NCBI GenBank assembly: GCA_002729765.1 | Contig: PBYV01000038.1 | Location: 1 to 63,365, forward strand | Origin: Acidimicrobiaceae bacterium | GTDB lineage: Bacteria; Actinomycetota; Acidimicrobiia; Acidimicrobiales; MedAcidi-G1 | Reading direction: 5' to 3' | DNA length: 63,365 nucleotides | Part shown: one piece after another, positions 18,429 through 27,920 of the stretch | Position numbering within the stretch: position 1 is the stretch's first letter | Layout of the letters: each line of letters begins with the position of its first letter | The notes under the pieces: generated by a model | Seen by the model: only the letters and a program-made list of their open reading frames with translations | What the model was told of the DNA's origin: nothing | Databases searched by the model: none | Position numbers and translations under genes: made by a program

Positions 18429-19522
18429 CAAACAATTTCAATTTGGATTTTGACATGAAAGGCAGACTTTCGAGACTTGCTGAGAAATTTGAATCAGCAG
18501 GATGCGAAGCTTTATTGGTTACTTCACTTACTAACATCTACTACCTTTCAGGATTTACAGGTTCTGCTGGCTTGCTTTGGATTGATTCAGAGAAAGCTTT
18601 ACTTTTAGTGGATGGACGTTATGGAGATCAGGCAGTCGAAGAAGTAGAAAAATCAGGTGCTCAAATTGAAGTTGAAATGGTTGGTGCGAAGCAGTCTGAA
18701 AGACTTAAGACCATTTCCAGAATGACTAAAAGCGTTGGACTTGAAGCCCAGTCCGTTACTTGGGCGAGGATGAAGAGTTTGGAGAAGGTTTTTGAAAGTT
18801 CAGAATTGATATTCACCGAAGGTCTCGTAGAAGATCTAAGACAGATTAAAGACAAAGGTGAAATTGCTCTGATGAAAACAGCAGCAGAAATAGCTGACAA
18901 AGCACTCGCTAGTATTTGGCCGATGCTAGAAACCGGAGTAAGTGAAAAAGAAGTTTCTACCGCTCTAGACGAAATGATGGTAAAACAAGGAGCTGAAGGA
19001 ACTGCTTTTGAAACAATTATCGCTGCAGGCCCTAATAGCGCGCGTCCTCATGCAAGACCTGGTGACAGAATCCTGTCAGAAGGAGATCTCGTAGTTTGCG
19101 ATATGGGAGCTCTTTATAAAAACTACAGGTCAGATATGACCCGCTCGACCCGCATTGGCGGCACCGGAACGGGTCAACCGGCCGAAATGCTTGAGGTGGT
19201 TTTAGAAGCGCAAAAAGCAGGATTAGAAAAAGTAAAAGAAGGCGTGCCGAATGCAGATGTTGATTCTGCATGTAGAGAAGTATTAAAGGAAGCTGGTTTA
19301 GCGGAAGCTTTTACCCATGGAACAGGTCACGGAGTAGGACTTGACATTCATGAAGCTCCCACGCTTTCTGGACTTACTACTGATACTCTTCGCGCAGGGC
19401 AAGTGGTGACAGTTGAACCTGGAGTCTATTTGCCTGATGTCGGTGGTGTTAGATGGGAAGATACTGTGATTGTTACTGAACAAGGTTGTGAGTTCTTGAC
19501 TCACTCCCCAAAAATAATTTAA
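18425..19522 (+). CDS. Xaa-Pro aminopeptidase / prolidase-like M24 metallopeptidase
   Basis: This cytosolic metallopeptidase is expected to remove N-terminal residues next to proline. The 365 residues have a creatinase-type N-terminal domain (about 1-130) and a pita-bread catalytic domain. Visible metal ligands are the two Asp in VCDMGALYKNYRSDMTRS, the His in HGTGHGVGLDIHEAP, and two Glu in VTVEPGVYLP and RWEDTVIV, so it should be active. It overlaps aroQ by 4 nt and precedes efp, the same order as pepQ in Mycobacterium. Substrate choice (aminopeptidase P or dipeptidase) cannot be decided from sequence. Confidence 0.9.
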   Translation: MTNNFNLDFDMKGRLSRLAEKFESAGCEALLVTSLTNIYYLSGFTGSAGLLWIDSEKALLLVDGRYGDQAVEEVEKSGAQIEVEMVGAKQSERLKTISRMTKSVGLEAQSVTWARMKSLEKVFESSELIFTEGLVEDLRQIKDKGEIALMKTAAEIADKALASIWPMLETGVSEKEVSTALDEMMVKQGAEGTAFETIIAAGPNSARPHARPGDRILSEGDLVVCDMGALYKNYRSDMTRSTRIGGTGTGQPAEMLEVVLEAQKAGLEKVKEGVPNADVDSACREVLKEAGLAEAFTHGTGHGVGLDIHEAPTLSGLTTDTLRAGQVVTVEPGVYLPDVGGVRWEDTVIVTEQGCEFLTHSPKII

Positions 19523-19539
19523 TAAATAAGAGAAAAAAA

Positions 19540-20103
19540 ATGCCTGTTATAACAACGAATGACTTAAAAAATGGAATGACGCTTGAACTGGACAATGAGT
19601 TGTATCAAGTCGTTGAGTTCCAACATGTCAAACCAGGGAAAGGTCATGCTTTTGTGCGAACCACTTTAAGAGGTCTGCAGAATGGTGTAGTAGTCGATAG
19701 AACTTTTAGAGCTGGAGAAAAAGTGGAACGAGCAATTATCGATAAGCGTTCCATGCAGTTGTTGTACAGGGATGGCAATGATTATGTGTTTATGGATTCT
19801 GAATCTTTTGAGCAGATATCGATAGAGCCAGAAACTCTTGGGGATTCGGTCAATTACCTAGCAGAACAAAGTGAAGCACAGATGTTAATGTTTGGAAGCG
19901 AAATTGTGGGAGTTGAATTGCCGGCAGCGGTCGAACTGAAGATCGCTGAAACTGAACCTGGAGTTCAAGGTGACAGAGTTTCTGGAGGTAGAAAACCTGC
20001 GACTCTAGAGACCGGACTAGTTGTTCAGGTGCCACTCTTTGTTGAACCAAATGAACAAGTAAAGATTGATACTAGAACCGGCGAATATCTAAGCCGTGTT
20101 TAA
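19540..20103 (+). CDS. efp: Translation elongation factor P
   Basis: EF-P binds ribosomes stalled at polyproline and promotes peptide bond formation. The 187-residue product has three beta-barrel domains: a KOW-like domain I with the loop VKPGKGHAFVRT, whose Lys in PGKG lies at the tip reaching the peptidyl-transferase centre, then two OB domains ending in the conserved KIDTRTGEYLSRV. No lysine-modifying enzymes (EpmA/B) are in this window. The ATG follows an AAGAGA purine run. The setting after pepQ and before nusB matches other actinobacteria. Confidence 0.96.
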   Translation: MPVITTNDLKNGMTLELDNELYQVVEFQHVKPGKGHAFVRTTLRGLQNGVVVDRTFRAGEKVERAIIDKRSMQLLYRDGNDYVFMDSESFEQISIEPETLGDSVNYLAEQSEAQMLMFGSEIVGVELPAAVELKIAETEPGVQGDRVSGGRKPATLETGLVVQVPLFVEPNEQVKIDTRTGEYLSRV

Positions 20104-20134
20104 TAATAACAACTGTCGGTTAGAGGTTTGAATA

Positions 20135-20548
20135 ATGCCATCAGGTGCCAGTAGTGGTTTTGGATCCAGACGTGAAGACAGAGAAACAGCATTAGGAGTT
20201 CTTTACGCGGCTGAAACTCAAGGAAGGGAAAATTTAGAAGTTCTGAATGAACAGCCAGTAAGGCCAGAGAGTTACGTTTATGACTTAATCGAAGGAATAG
20301 CATCAAAACGACAAGAAATTGATTCACTGATTGAAAGCAACGCAGAAGAATGGCGTTTAGAGCGGATGCCAGTTGTGGACCGAGCTGTACTAAGAGTAGC
20401 GGTACTTGAATTAATCAATTTCCCTGAAACGTCAATAGCCACAATTATTAATGAAGCGGTGGAACTAGTTGGTGAATATTCAACGGAGAATTCCAAGCGT
20501 TTTGTAAACGGGTTACTTTCTCAAATAGCAGATCAAGTCAGATCATAG
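20135..20548 (+). CDS. nusB: Transcription antitermination factor NusB
   Basis: NusB with S10 binds boxA RNA and supports antitermination of rRNA operons. The 137-residue all-helical product shows SRREDRETALGVLYAAE at the N-terminus, RLERMPVVDRAVLRVAVLEL in the middle and the C-terminal NEAVELVGEYSTENSKRFVNGLL, all typical. The ATG has AGAGG 8 nt upstream. A boxA-like element precedes the 16S gene at the end of this window, a likely target. The pyr operon leader follows directly, with no terminator at the nusB stop itself. Confidence 0.94.
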   Translation: MPSGASSGFGSRREDRETALGVLYAAETQGRENLEVLNEQPVRPESYVYDLIEGIASKRQEIDSLIESNAEEWRLERMPVVDRAVLRVAVLELINFPETSIATIINEAVELVGEYSTENSKRFVNGLLSQIADQVRS

Positions 20549-20650
20549 GAATCTTTCTTTAAAACGTTTACAAGTAGAGACTCTTAAAAAAAATTTCTTC
20601 TAAGCATGAATACGCAAATACCTAGCGGACGCGTATATGGTAGTGCTTGG

Positions 20651-20682
20651 CCGTCAAACGGGTCCTAGTGAGGCCCATACGG
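20651..20682 (+). promoter_or_regulatory. PyrR-binding RNA hairpin (anti-antiterminator-like loop)
   Basis: The RNA can fold with a lower stem CCGU/ACGG (20651-20654 with 20679-20682), a 5'-side internal bulge CAAAC, and an upper 5-bp stem GGGUC/GGCCC (20660-20664 with 20672-20676) closing the loop CUAGUGA. The order stem, 5' bulge, stem, and the UCC...GUGAGG sequence around the loop resemble the known PyrR-binding loop of pyr leaders. Its 3' end is only 3 nt before the AAGGAG ribosome site (20686-20691) of pyrR, so bound PyrR should block ribosome entry. The loop has one base more than the Bacillus consensus. Confidence 0.65.
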
Positions 20683-20700
20683 ATCAAGGAGATATGGCCT

Positions 20701-21267
20701 ATGGCCGACCGAGAAAGACGTATGACGCCCCCTTTCGGGGGCGTTTTTGTTGCAAGCGCTCGTGTAATGACACGAGACGACATGAGAAGAGCGATTCGAC
20801 GCATGGCTCATGAAGTGATTGAAAGAAATCAAGGATCAGAAGACATTCTTATAGTGGGCTTGCAAACAGGTGGAGTCAAAGTAGCAGAAAACCTTGTAAA
20901 AGCATTAGAAGAGATCGAGGGACGAGAAATAGAATCTGGTTGCTTAGATGTCGCGTTGCATAGGGACGACATTGGTTTGAGACCGGTTGTTCCAGAAGCA
21001 GCCACAAATTTGCCTGATCTCATAGATGGCAAAATAGTTGTAATCGCAGATGATGTTCTTTTCACAGGAAGAACGATTCGAGCTGCTCTTGATGCTATCT
21101 GTCATTTTGGTCGTCCTAGATCAATTCAACTTGCAGTGATGGTGGATAGAGGTCACCGAGAATTGCCTATACGGCCAGACTATGTAGGTAAAAATTTACC
21201 TACAAGGATTGACGAACTAGTAGATGTGACCGAAGAAGGAGTGGATCTAGGAGTGATGCGAAAATGA
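20701..21267 (+). CDS. pyrR: Bifunctional pyr operon regulator / uracil phosphoribosyltransferase PyrR
   Basis: PyrR senses UMP/UTP and binds pyr mRNA to lower expression; many members also make UMP from uracil and PRPP. The PRPP loop is in VIADDVLFTGRTIRAALD, and RPVVPEA, VDRGHRELPIRPDYVGKN and the helix RRAIRRMAHEVIERN are all present. I chose ATG 20701 because AAGGAG is 9 nt upstream and the resulting 188 residues match the family; ATG 20767 would give a short 166-residue protein missing the first strand. ATG 20722 (181 residues) is another option. With the chosen start, an intrinsic terminator falls within codons 9-15. It overlaps pyrB by 4 nt. Confidence 0.88.
   Translation: MADRERRMTPPFGGVFVASARVMTRDDMRRAIRRMAHEVIERNQGSEDILIVGLQTGGVKVAENLVKALEEIEGREIESGCLDVALHRDDIGLRPVVPEAATNLPDLIDGKIVVIADDVLFTGRTIRAALDAICHFGRPRSIQLAVMVDRGHRELPIRPDYVGKNLPTRIDELVDVTEEGVDLGVMRK
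20725..20748 (+). terminator. Intrinsic terminator of the pyr attenuator, inside the 5' end of pyrR
   Basis: A perfect 8-bp GC-rich stem ACGCCCCC/GGGGGCGT (20725-20732 with 20737-20744) closes a UUUC loop and runs into UUUUU (20744-20748), a textbook Rho-independent terminator. It lies 42 nt after the PyrR-type hairpin and before pyrB-F, so it is the attenuation point of the operon. A CATACG/CGTATG pairing (20676-20681 with 20719-20724) could compete with the lower stem of the PyrR hairpin, but no clear antiterminator sequestering the 5' arm was found. Confidence 0.85.
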
Positions 21268-22235
21268 GTTTAGATTTTGAAACTCCTCCAGATTTAAGTA
21301 AGCATCTTCTAGGCATAGAAGGCACAACTAGAGAACAACTGGAACTGATACTCGAATTAACTGACCGGTTCGCTGAAATAGGGAAAAGACCTATTCCAAA
21401 AGTTCCGGCACTAAGAGGAAGAACAGTGGCTTCAGTGTTTTTTGAAGATTCGACTAGAACAAGACTTTCATTTGAATCTGCAGCACGTCGGTTATCAGCA
21501 GACACGCTGACATTTTCAGCGGGTTCATCGTCGCTCTCTAAAGGTGAAAGTCTTCGGGACACAGTAGAAGTAATCAGTTCATATGGAGCGGATGTTTTAA
21601 TTGTCAGACACAGCATGGCCGGAACGCCACAAAGAGTTTCAGAGTGGACTAATGCATCGGTTATCAACGCAGGAGATGGGTGCCATGAACATCCGACACA
21701 AGCGTTGCTGGATTGTTACACGTTGAAACAACAACGCGGATCATTGGATGGAATGTCGATTGGAATAGTAGGGGATATAAGACATTCCCGTGTCGCTAGA
21801 TCAAACGTCTTAGCTTTTTCCTCTTTGGGGGCAAAAGTTACACTTATAGCTCCACAGACACTCATGCCTCCATCGCTCAATAACTGGCCAGTTGAAGTTT
21901 CAAATGTTTTAGATGACGTCATTTCGGATCTAGATGCCTGCTACCTGCTAAGAATGCAGGCCGAGAGACACAGCAAAGGCCTTATTCCTTCCTTGCGAGA
22001 ATATGCAAAAGATTTCGGTTTAAATGGGCGTAGATGCGAGATGCTTTCAAAGGACGCATTAATACTTCATCCAGGTCCGACGAATCAAGGAGTAGAAATA
22101 ACTGCTGAGGTTTCAACGGACCCACGATCCATAATTCTTGATCAAGTTACAAATGGAGTTTCCTTAAGAATGGCAGTTCTTTTCATGCTTCTAGGACAGC
22201 ATGAAACATCTAAACAGGATGAGGTGCAGGAATGA
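21264..22235 (+). CDS. pyrB: Aspartate carbamoyltransferase catalytic subunit
   Basis: This enzyme condenses carbamoyl phosphate and aspartate, the first committed step of UMP synthesis. The 323-residue product contains the carbamoyl-phosphate motif FEDSTRTRLSFE, the DGCHEHPTQALLDCYTL segment, GIVGDIRHSRVARSN, and the C-terminal LHPGPTNQGVEI with the family's LHPGP. Length is normal for the catalytic chain. No regulatory pyrI gene is present, in keeping with PyrR control. It overlaps both pyrR and pyrC by 4 nt. Confidence 0.96.
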   Translation: MSLDFETPPDLSKHLLGIEGTTREQLELILELTDRFAEIGKRPIPKVPALRGRTVASVFFEDSTRTRLSFESAARRLSADTLTFSAGSSSLSKGESLRDTVEVISSYGADVLIVRHSMAGTPQRVSEWTNASVINAGDGCHEHPTQALLDCYTLKQQRGSLDGMSIGIVGDIRHSRVARSNVLAFSSLGAKVTLIAPQTLMPPSLNNWPVEVSNVLDDVISDLDACYLLRMQAERHSKGLIPSLREYAKDFGLNGRRCEMLSKDALILHPGPTNQGVEITAEVSTDPRSIILDQVTNGVSLRMAVLFMLLGQHETSKQDEVQE

Positions 22236-23524
22236 GCATTGTTTTAAAAGGAGGCAAGATCCTTGATAAGAAGGGTGAAAGATCCTTAGATGTATCCATC
22301 GGTACAGATGGAAAAATTTTAGACACTGGAAAAAAACTAGAAGGAGATACAGAAGTTGATTGTTCAGGTTGTGTGATTACATCAGGACTTGTTGACCTTC
22401 ATGTGCATTTTCGCGAACCAGGAAATGAAGAAGCAGAGACGATAGAAACAGGCGCACGTGCGGGAGCAATGGGAGGCTTCACAGCGCTTGTAGCAATGCC
22501 AAACACTGAACCAGCGACTGATTGTCTTGCTGTAGTTGAACAAATAAAAACTCTCGGCAAAAAGTCGTCTTGTGAGATCATTCCATCAGCTGCGATGACA
22601 ATAGGACGAGAAGGGAAAGAAATGGTTCAGATGGGGGAACTGGTAGATAATGGAATAGGAATATTTACTGACGATGGAACAGGCGTTCAAGATCCGCAAC
22701 TTATGCGCCGCTTGATGGAGTACAGCACAGGTCTCGAATCTCGATTAGGCAGACCCGTAGTCTTAGCTCAGCATTGCGAAGTTCATGAACTAGCTGAGGG
22801 TGGCTATATGCACGAGGGGGAATGGTCTTCGTTATTGGGAATACCCGGACAACCATCAGAGGCTGAAGAATTGATGGTCATGCGCGATATAGCATTGTCA
22901 AAAATGACAGGAGCAAGAATTCATTTTCAGCACCTTTCAACGTTGGGTTCAGTGCAAATGGTCAGAGAAGCCAAAGCTGCGGGTCTGCCTGTTACCGCTG
23001 AAGCCACCACACATCATTTCACACTTACCGACTCTGCATGTAGCTGCTACGACCCTGTTTTTAAGGTTCACCCACCTTTGAGAACAGAATCTGATGTAAA
23101 AGCGATAAAAGAAGGACTAGAGGACGGAACTATTGATGCAATCGCAACGGATCATGCGCCGCATAGCCAACACTCCAAGGAAATGCCATTTGATCAAGCT
23201 CCACCTGGGATGCTGGGACTGGAAACGGCGTTATCTCTTTCCCTTGAACACAGCGGACTTGATTTGCCGGGAGTACTAGGACTGCTCTCTTGGCAGCCAG
23301 CGAAAATTGCCGGGGTAGATGATCGTCATGGAATGACAGTTGAGAAAGACAACCCGGCGAATTTGTGTGTAATTGACCTAGATGAAACATGGACAGTTTC
23401 AGGGAAGGAAATGTCAAGCAGGAGCTCAAATACGCCATATGAAGGGTGGAACCTGAGAGGACGTGTACGACACACCATAAATAACGGACTTTTAGTTGTT
23501 TTTGATGGAGAATCTACCAAGTGA
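22232..23524 (+). CDS. pyrC: Dihydroorotase
   Basis: Dihydroorotase cyclises carbamoyl aspartate to dihydroorotate. The 430-residue product is the long class I form: metal-binding DLHVHFREPG near residue 60, a GMGGFTA-like loop (AMGGFTALVAMPNTEP), LAQHCEVHELAEGG, HFQHLST, and the catalytic-Asp motif ATDHAPHS. All metal ligands are visible. The ATG overlaps the pyrB stop and its own stop overlaps carA, so synthesis is likely coupled through the operon. Confidence 0.95.
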   Translation: MSIVLKGGKILDKKGERSLDVSIGTDGKILDTGKKLEGDTEVDCSGCVITSGLVDLHVHFREPGNEEAETIETGARAGAMGGFTALVAMPNTEPATDCLAVVEQIKTLGKKSSCEIIPSAAMTIGREGKEMVQMGELVDNGIGIFTDDGTGVQDPQLMRRLMEYSTGLESRLGRPVVLAQHCEVHELAEGGYMHEGEWSSLLGIPGQPSEAEELMVMRDIALSKMTGARIHFQHLSTLGSVQMVREAKAAGLPVTAEATTHHFTLTDSACSCYDPVFKVHPPLRTESDVKAIKEGLEDGTIDAIATDHAPHSQHSKEMPFDQAPPGMLGLETALSLSLEHSGLDLPGVLGLLSWQPAKIAGVDDRHGMTVEKDNPANLCVIDLDETWTVSGKEMSSRSSNTPYEGWNLRGRVRHTINNGLLVVFDGESTK

Positions 23525-24621
23525 AAAAAGATCAAAGAAAATTAGTTGAAGCACACTTAGTTCTTTCAGATGGAACAATTTTTACCGGAGAAATGATCGG
23601 GGCTGTTCCTGAAGGAGGACTTGTTTCAGGAGAGGTTGTATTTAACACGGTACTAAGTGGATATCAAGAAGTGATAACAGACCCTTCATATGCCGGGCAG
23701 ATAATCACTTTTACTTACCCACACATCGGCAATTATGGAACTAACGACGATGACAATGAAAGTTCACAACCTTTCTGTAGGGGAATGATAGTAAGAGACT
23801 TAAGTAGAAGACACAGTAATTGGAGAGCAACTCAAAGTCTTGATGAAATGCTCAATGTAAGAGGGATTGCTGGAATAGCTGGTGTAGACACTCGCAGACT
23901 TACCAGACACATACGAAACGTAGGTGCGATGCCAGGTGCATTTGGAACAGTAGATATTGAACAATTGCAACTCGCAGCGAGCGAAGAACCAGGAACTGAC
24001 AACATAGATCTCGTAAAAACAGTTACTTGCAGAGAAATGTATAAAGTTTCTTCAACCGGCGGCAAGAGAAAAATTGTTGCTTATGACTTTGGCATAAAAT
24101 CAACTATTCTTCGACATCTATCGAACCTGGGTGAAATAACAGTAGTACCAGCAGACACCGCATCCGAGGTTGTTTTAGACATGAAACCTGATGGGGTTTT
24201 TCTATCAAATGGCCCCGGAGACCCAGAGCCTTTGGATTATGTTCGAGAAAACATAAAAAATATTCTTGGAAAGGTACCTATCTTCGGGATCTGCTTAGGG
24301 CATCAACTTTTAGCGGAGACTTTAGGAGCTGAAATTTTCAAACTCCCATTTGGACACCATGGCGGCAACCATCCCGTAAGGAATGTAAAAACAGGCGTAG
24401 TTGAGATTACTAGCCAGAATCACAACTACTGTGTCGCGGAAGGTTCTATCAAAGATGCAGAAGTAACGCACATAAATTTAAATGACGGAACCATAGCTGG
24501 CATTAATTGCCTTAAAGCTCCAGCGTTTAGCGTGCAATATCATCCTGAAGCTGGCCCCGGACCTCATGACAGCAGCTATCTTTTCGAACAATTCGAAGAC
24601 CTTTTGGGCAGAGCAGGATAA
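23521..24621 (+). CDS. carA: Carbamoyl-phosphate synthase small subunit
   Basis: CarA is the glutaminase subunit; it passes ammonia to CarB for carbamoyl phosphate used in pyrimidine and arginine synthesis. The 366 residues have the N-terminal domain ([29 protein letters not shown]) and a class I glutamine amidotransferase domain with nucleophile Cys in FGICLGHQL (C258) and the His/Glu pair in [10 protein letters not shown]. The GTG start overlaps the pyrC stop by 4 nt. The same product also feeds the arg operon at 48642-56972. Confidence 0.96.
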   Translation: MKKDQRKLVEAHLVLSDGTIFTGEMIGAVPEGGLVSGEVVFNTVLSGYQEVITDPSYAGQIITFTYPHIGNYGTNDDDNESSQPFCRGMIVRDLSRRHSNWRATQSLDEMLNVRGIAGIAGVDTRRLTRHIRNVGAMPGAFGTVDIEQLQLAASEEPGTDNIDLVKTVTCREMYKVSSTGGKRKIVAYDFGIKSTILRHLSNLGEITVVPADTASEVVLDMKPDGVFLSNGPGDPEPLDYVRENIKNILGKVPIFGICLGHQLLAETLGAEIFKLPFGHHGGNHPVRNVKTGVVEITSQNHNYCVAEGSIKDAEVTHINLNDGTIAGINCLKAPAFSVQYHPEAGPGPHDSSYLFEQFEDLLGRAG

Positions 24622-24626
24622 ATCTG

Positions 24627-27600
24627 ATGCCTAGAAGAGATGACATAAATAGTATTCTTCTAATTGGTTCAGGACCAATAGTAATTGGTCAGGCATGCGA
24701 ATTTGATTATTCAGGAACTCAAGCATGCCGCGTATTAAAAGAAGAGGGTTACCGAGTAATACTAGCGAACTCCAATCCAGCGACGATTATGACAGACCCT
24801 GATTTCGCTGATGCCACTTACATAGAGCCTTTAAGACTGGATGTAATAAAGAGAATTATTGAGAAGGAAAAACCTGACGCTTTATTGCCGACACTCGGTG
24901 GGCAGACAGCTTTAAACCTTGCTCGTGAACTAGCAGAAGAAGGAATCTTAGAAGAAAATAACGTTGAACTCATTGGTGCAGATGCTGATGCAATTGCAAC
25001 AGCGGAAGATAGAGAAAAATTTAAAGTAGCAATGACAGAAATCGGACTTGGGGTGCCGGCATCAGGAGTTGCTCGCAATTTGAAAGAAGCAAGTGAAATT
25101 GCTAATGATCTTGGGCTGCCTTTGATAGTTAGACCTGCTTACATTCTGGGTGGCAAGGGCACAGGTATAGCTTCAACAAACGAAGAGTTTGAACAAATAG
25201 CAGAGCGAGGCATTGAAGCTAGTCCTATAAATGAAATCTTGATCGAGAAGTCAATAGCAGGCTGGAAGGAATTCGAACTCGAAGTAATGCGCGATAAGGC
25301 AGATAATTGTGTTGTCATATGCTCGATTGAGAATCTGGATCCGATGGGTGTTCACACCGGTGATTCAATAACAGTCGCTCCGGCACAAACACTTACTGAC
25401 GTTGAATATCAAATAATGAGAGATGCAGCGTTCGCATGTTTACGTCGTGTTGGAGTTGAAACGGGCGGTTCGAATGTTCAGTTTGCAGTAGATCCAAACA
25501 CAGGAGAACAAGTAGTTATAGAAATGAATCCAAGGGTAAGTAGATCTTCAGCGCTAGCTTCAAAGGCAACAGGATTTCCAATTGCAAAAATCGCTACTCA
25601 ACTAGCTATTGGTTACACGTTAGATGAAATAACTAACGACATAACTAAGGAAACTCCCGCATCATTCGAACCGAGTATCGACTATGTAGTTACGAAGATT
25701 CCGAGATGGACTTTTGAGAAATTTCCTGGCTCATCCGGAGTTCTGGGAACGTCAATGCAATCTGTGGGGGAAGTAATGTCCATAGGCAGAACTTTTCCAG
25801 AATCTCTACAAAAAGGCATGAGGTCACTCGAGAATGGGAGACAAGGACTTAATGCTGATCCAGGTGAACATAAATTTTCAGAAATGGAAGATGAAGTTCT
25901 GATCAGCAAAGTTGGCATTCCGACACCTGAACGTCTCTTCCAACTTGAAACGCTACTTCGAAGAGGTTATTCGATTGAAAGACTTTTTGAAGAAACGTCG
26001 ATAGATCCATGGTTCATAGATCAGATCTCAATAATTACAGAAGAAAGAATGGCTCTTGAAAAACTGTCACCAGAGGAACTAGTACCAAATGAATGGAAAA
26101 GAGCGAAACAGCTAGGTTTTTCAGACGCACAACTGTCTTACATCTGGGAATGCACATCAGAGAAAGTCAGGGAGTTACGAGAGAAGTCTGATGTGTGGCC
26201 AACATACAAAACAGTGGACACATGTGCAGCAGAATTCTCATCTGAGACTCCGTATCACTACTCGACATGGGAAGATGAAAATGAAGTTCTACCCTCAGAA
26301 AGACCTAAAGTTATCATTCTGGGAGCTGGCCCAAATCGGATAGGTCAAGGAATTGAATTCGATTACTGTTGTGTCCACGCGAGTTTTGCTTTAAGCGAGG
26401 CTGGTTATGAGACAGTTATGGTGAATTGCAATCCGGAGACAGTTTCGACAGATTATGACACCAGTGATCGACTTTATTTTGAACCGTTAACTTTTGAAGA
26501 TGTGAGCAACATAGTCAATGTGGAAGAGCCTGAAGCAATAATCGTTTCATTAGGTGGTCAGACGCCACTCAAATTAGCAGGAGTTCTCCCGCCAGAACTG
26601 GTTGCAGGTACAAGCCCTGAATCAATTGACCGAGCGGAGGACCGAGAAAACTGGAACCAGCTATGTGTGGATTTGAAAATTCTTCAACCACCAGGGGGAA
26701 CAGCAAAAAACCTTCAAGAAGCTCTTCAAGTAGCCAAAAAAGTTGACTATCCAGTTTTAGTTAGGCCCTCTTATGTCTTAGGAGGCAGAGCGATGGAAAT
26801 CGTATATGACGATAACCAGCTCGAAAAAACTATGGAAGAAATGACGCGGTTTGGAAGTTTGGGAATAGAAGGAGGTCTTTCAGCTGAAAGACCAGTTCTT
26901 ATCGATCGATTTCTTGAAGATGCAACTGAGGTCGATGTTGACGCTGTTCGAGATCATGAAGGAGATGTTCTTATTGGTGCTGTGATGGAACATGTTGAAG
27001 AAGCTGGCATCCATAGTGGTGATAGTGCCTGTGTCATACCGCCTCCGAATCTCAAAGAAGAAGTGGTGAAACTCATAGAAAGCCACACTAGAAGAATTGC
27101 AGAAGCTCTTGACGTGAAAGGCTTAATAAACGTTCAGTATGCGGTAAAGGATGATGAAGTTTACGTGATCGAAGCAAATCCAAGAGCTTCAAGGACAGTT
27201 CCTTTTGTCGCTAAAGCCACAGGGATTCCTCTTGCGAAAATCGCAAGTCGAGTGATGATGCGAGCCACACTTAAAGAATTACGTGAAGAAGGACTTCTTC
27301 AAGAAGCAGTCAAGGGGGATCACATTTCGGTCAAAGAAGCCGTACTGCCGTTTAATCGTTTTCCTGAAGCAGATCCGGTCTTAGGGCCTGAGATGCGTTC
27401 GACGGGTGAAGTGATGGGAATTGACCTCACTCCGGGATTAGCGTTCGCAAAGTCGCAGATAGCAGCGGGAGGCGCACTTCCAACTGAAGGAACAGTTTTC
27501 ATGTCTCTTGCCGATCGTGATAAAAGTTCAGGCTTAGAGGCAGCAAAAGGCTTTTTGAGACTTGGTTTGGAAATAGTTGCAACTGGTGGAACAGCAGACT

Positions 27601-27917
27601 ATCTAGAAGAAAATGGAGTAAATGTTGCTGATCGGGTAGCAAAGATCGGGGAAGAAGGAACCGATGCTGTCCGTCTCATTAGGTCAGGAAAAATTCAACT
27701 TGTAGTCAATAGCCCGCGCGGACGAGGCCCGAGAGCAGATGGTGACCATATAAGAGGGGCGGCTGCCGCAGAAGGTATACCACTACTGACGACTGCTGCT
27801 GCTGCGCTTGCTGCTGTGAAAGGTTTAACGGATTGGAACAAATATCCTCTTTCTGTCCGAACTCTTCAGGAGTATCATCTTGGAGTTTTTAAATCAGAAG
27901 TATCGGAAAATGGCTGA
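24627..27917 (+). CDS. carB: Carbamoyl-phosphate synthase large subunit
   Basis: CarB makes carbamoyl phosphate from bicarbonate, ammonia and two ATP. The 1096-residue product has two homologous ATP-grasp halves: the first begins [25 protein letters not shown] with [21 protein letters not shown], the second begins [21 protein letters not shown] with [20 protein letters not shown]. The C-terminal methylglyoxal-synthase-like domain (ATGGTADYL) is the usual allosteric site for UMP and ornithine. Full length, no missing motif. It begins 5 nt after carA and ends 3 nt before pyrD. Confidence 0.96.
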   Translation: MPRRDDINSILLIGSGPIVIGQACEFDYSGTQACRVLKEEGYRVILANSNPATIMTDPDFADATYIEPLRLDVIKRIIEKEKPDALLPTLGGQTALNLARELAEEGILEENNVELIGADADAIATAEDREKFKVAMTEIGLGVPASGVARNLKEASEIANDLGLPLIVRPAYILGGKGTGIASTNEEFEQIAERGIEASPINEILIEKSIAGWKEFELEVMRDKADNCVVICSIENLDPMGVHTGDSITVAPAQTLTDVEYQIMRDAAFACLRRVGVETGGSNVQFAVDPNTGEQVVIEMNPRVSRSSALASKATGFPIAKIATQLAIGYTLDEITNDITKETPASFEPSIDYVVTKIPRWTFEKFPGSSGVLGTSMQSVGEVMSIGRTFPESLQKGMRSLENGRQGLNADPGEHKFSEMEDEVLISKVGIPTPERLFQLETLLRRGYSIERLFEETSIDPWFIDQISIITEERMALEKLSPEELVPNEWKRAKQLGFSDAQLSYIWECTSEKVRELREKSDVWPTYKTVDTCAAEFSSETPYHYSTWEDENEVLPSERPKVIILGAGPNRIGQGIEFDYCCVHASFALSEAGYETVMVNCNPETVSTDYDTSDRLYFEPLTFEDVSNIVNVEEPEAIIVSLGGQTPLKLAGVLPPELVAGTSPESIDRAEDRENWNQLCVDLKILQPPGGTAKNLQEALQVAKKVDYPVLVRPSYVLGGRAMEIVYDDNQLEKTMEEMTRFGSLGIEGGLSAERPVLIDRFLEDATEVDVDAVRDHEGDVLIGAVMEHVEEAGIHSGDSACVIPPPNLKEEVVKLIESHTRRIAEALDVKGLINVQYAVKDDEVYVIEANPRASRTVPFVAKATGIPLAKIASRVMMRATLKELREEGLLQEAVKGDHISVKEAVLPFNRFPEADPVLGPEMRSTGEVMGIDLTPGLAFAKSQIAAGGALPTEGTVFMSLADRDKSSGLEAAKGFLRLGLEIVATGGTADYLEENGVNVADRVAKIGEEGTDAVRLIRSGKIQLVVNSPRGRGPRADGDHIRGAAAAEGIPLLTTAAAALAAVKGLTDWNKYPLSVRTLQEYHLGVFKSEVSENG

Positions 27918-27920
27918 CTC

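Noticed and set aside
20622-21065. Antisense frames opposite pyrR
   Set aside because: Low-complexity Ser/Thr-rich translations typical of the reverse of a real gene; no ribosome sites.
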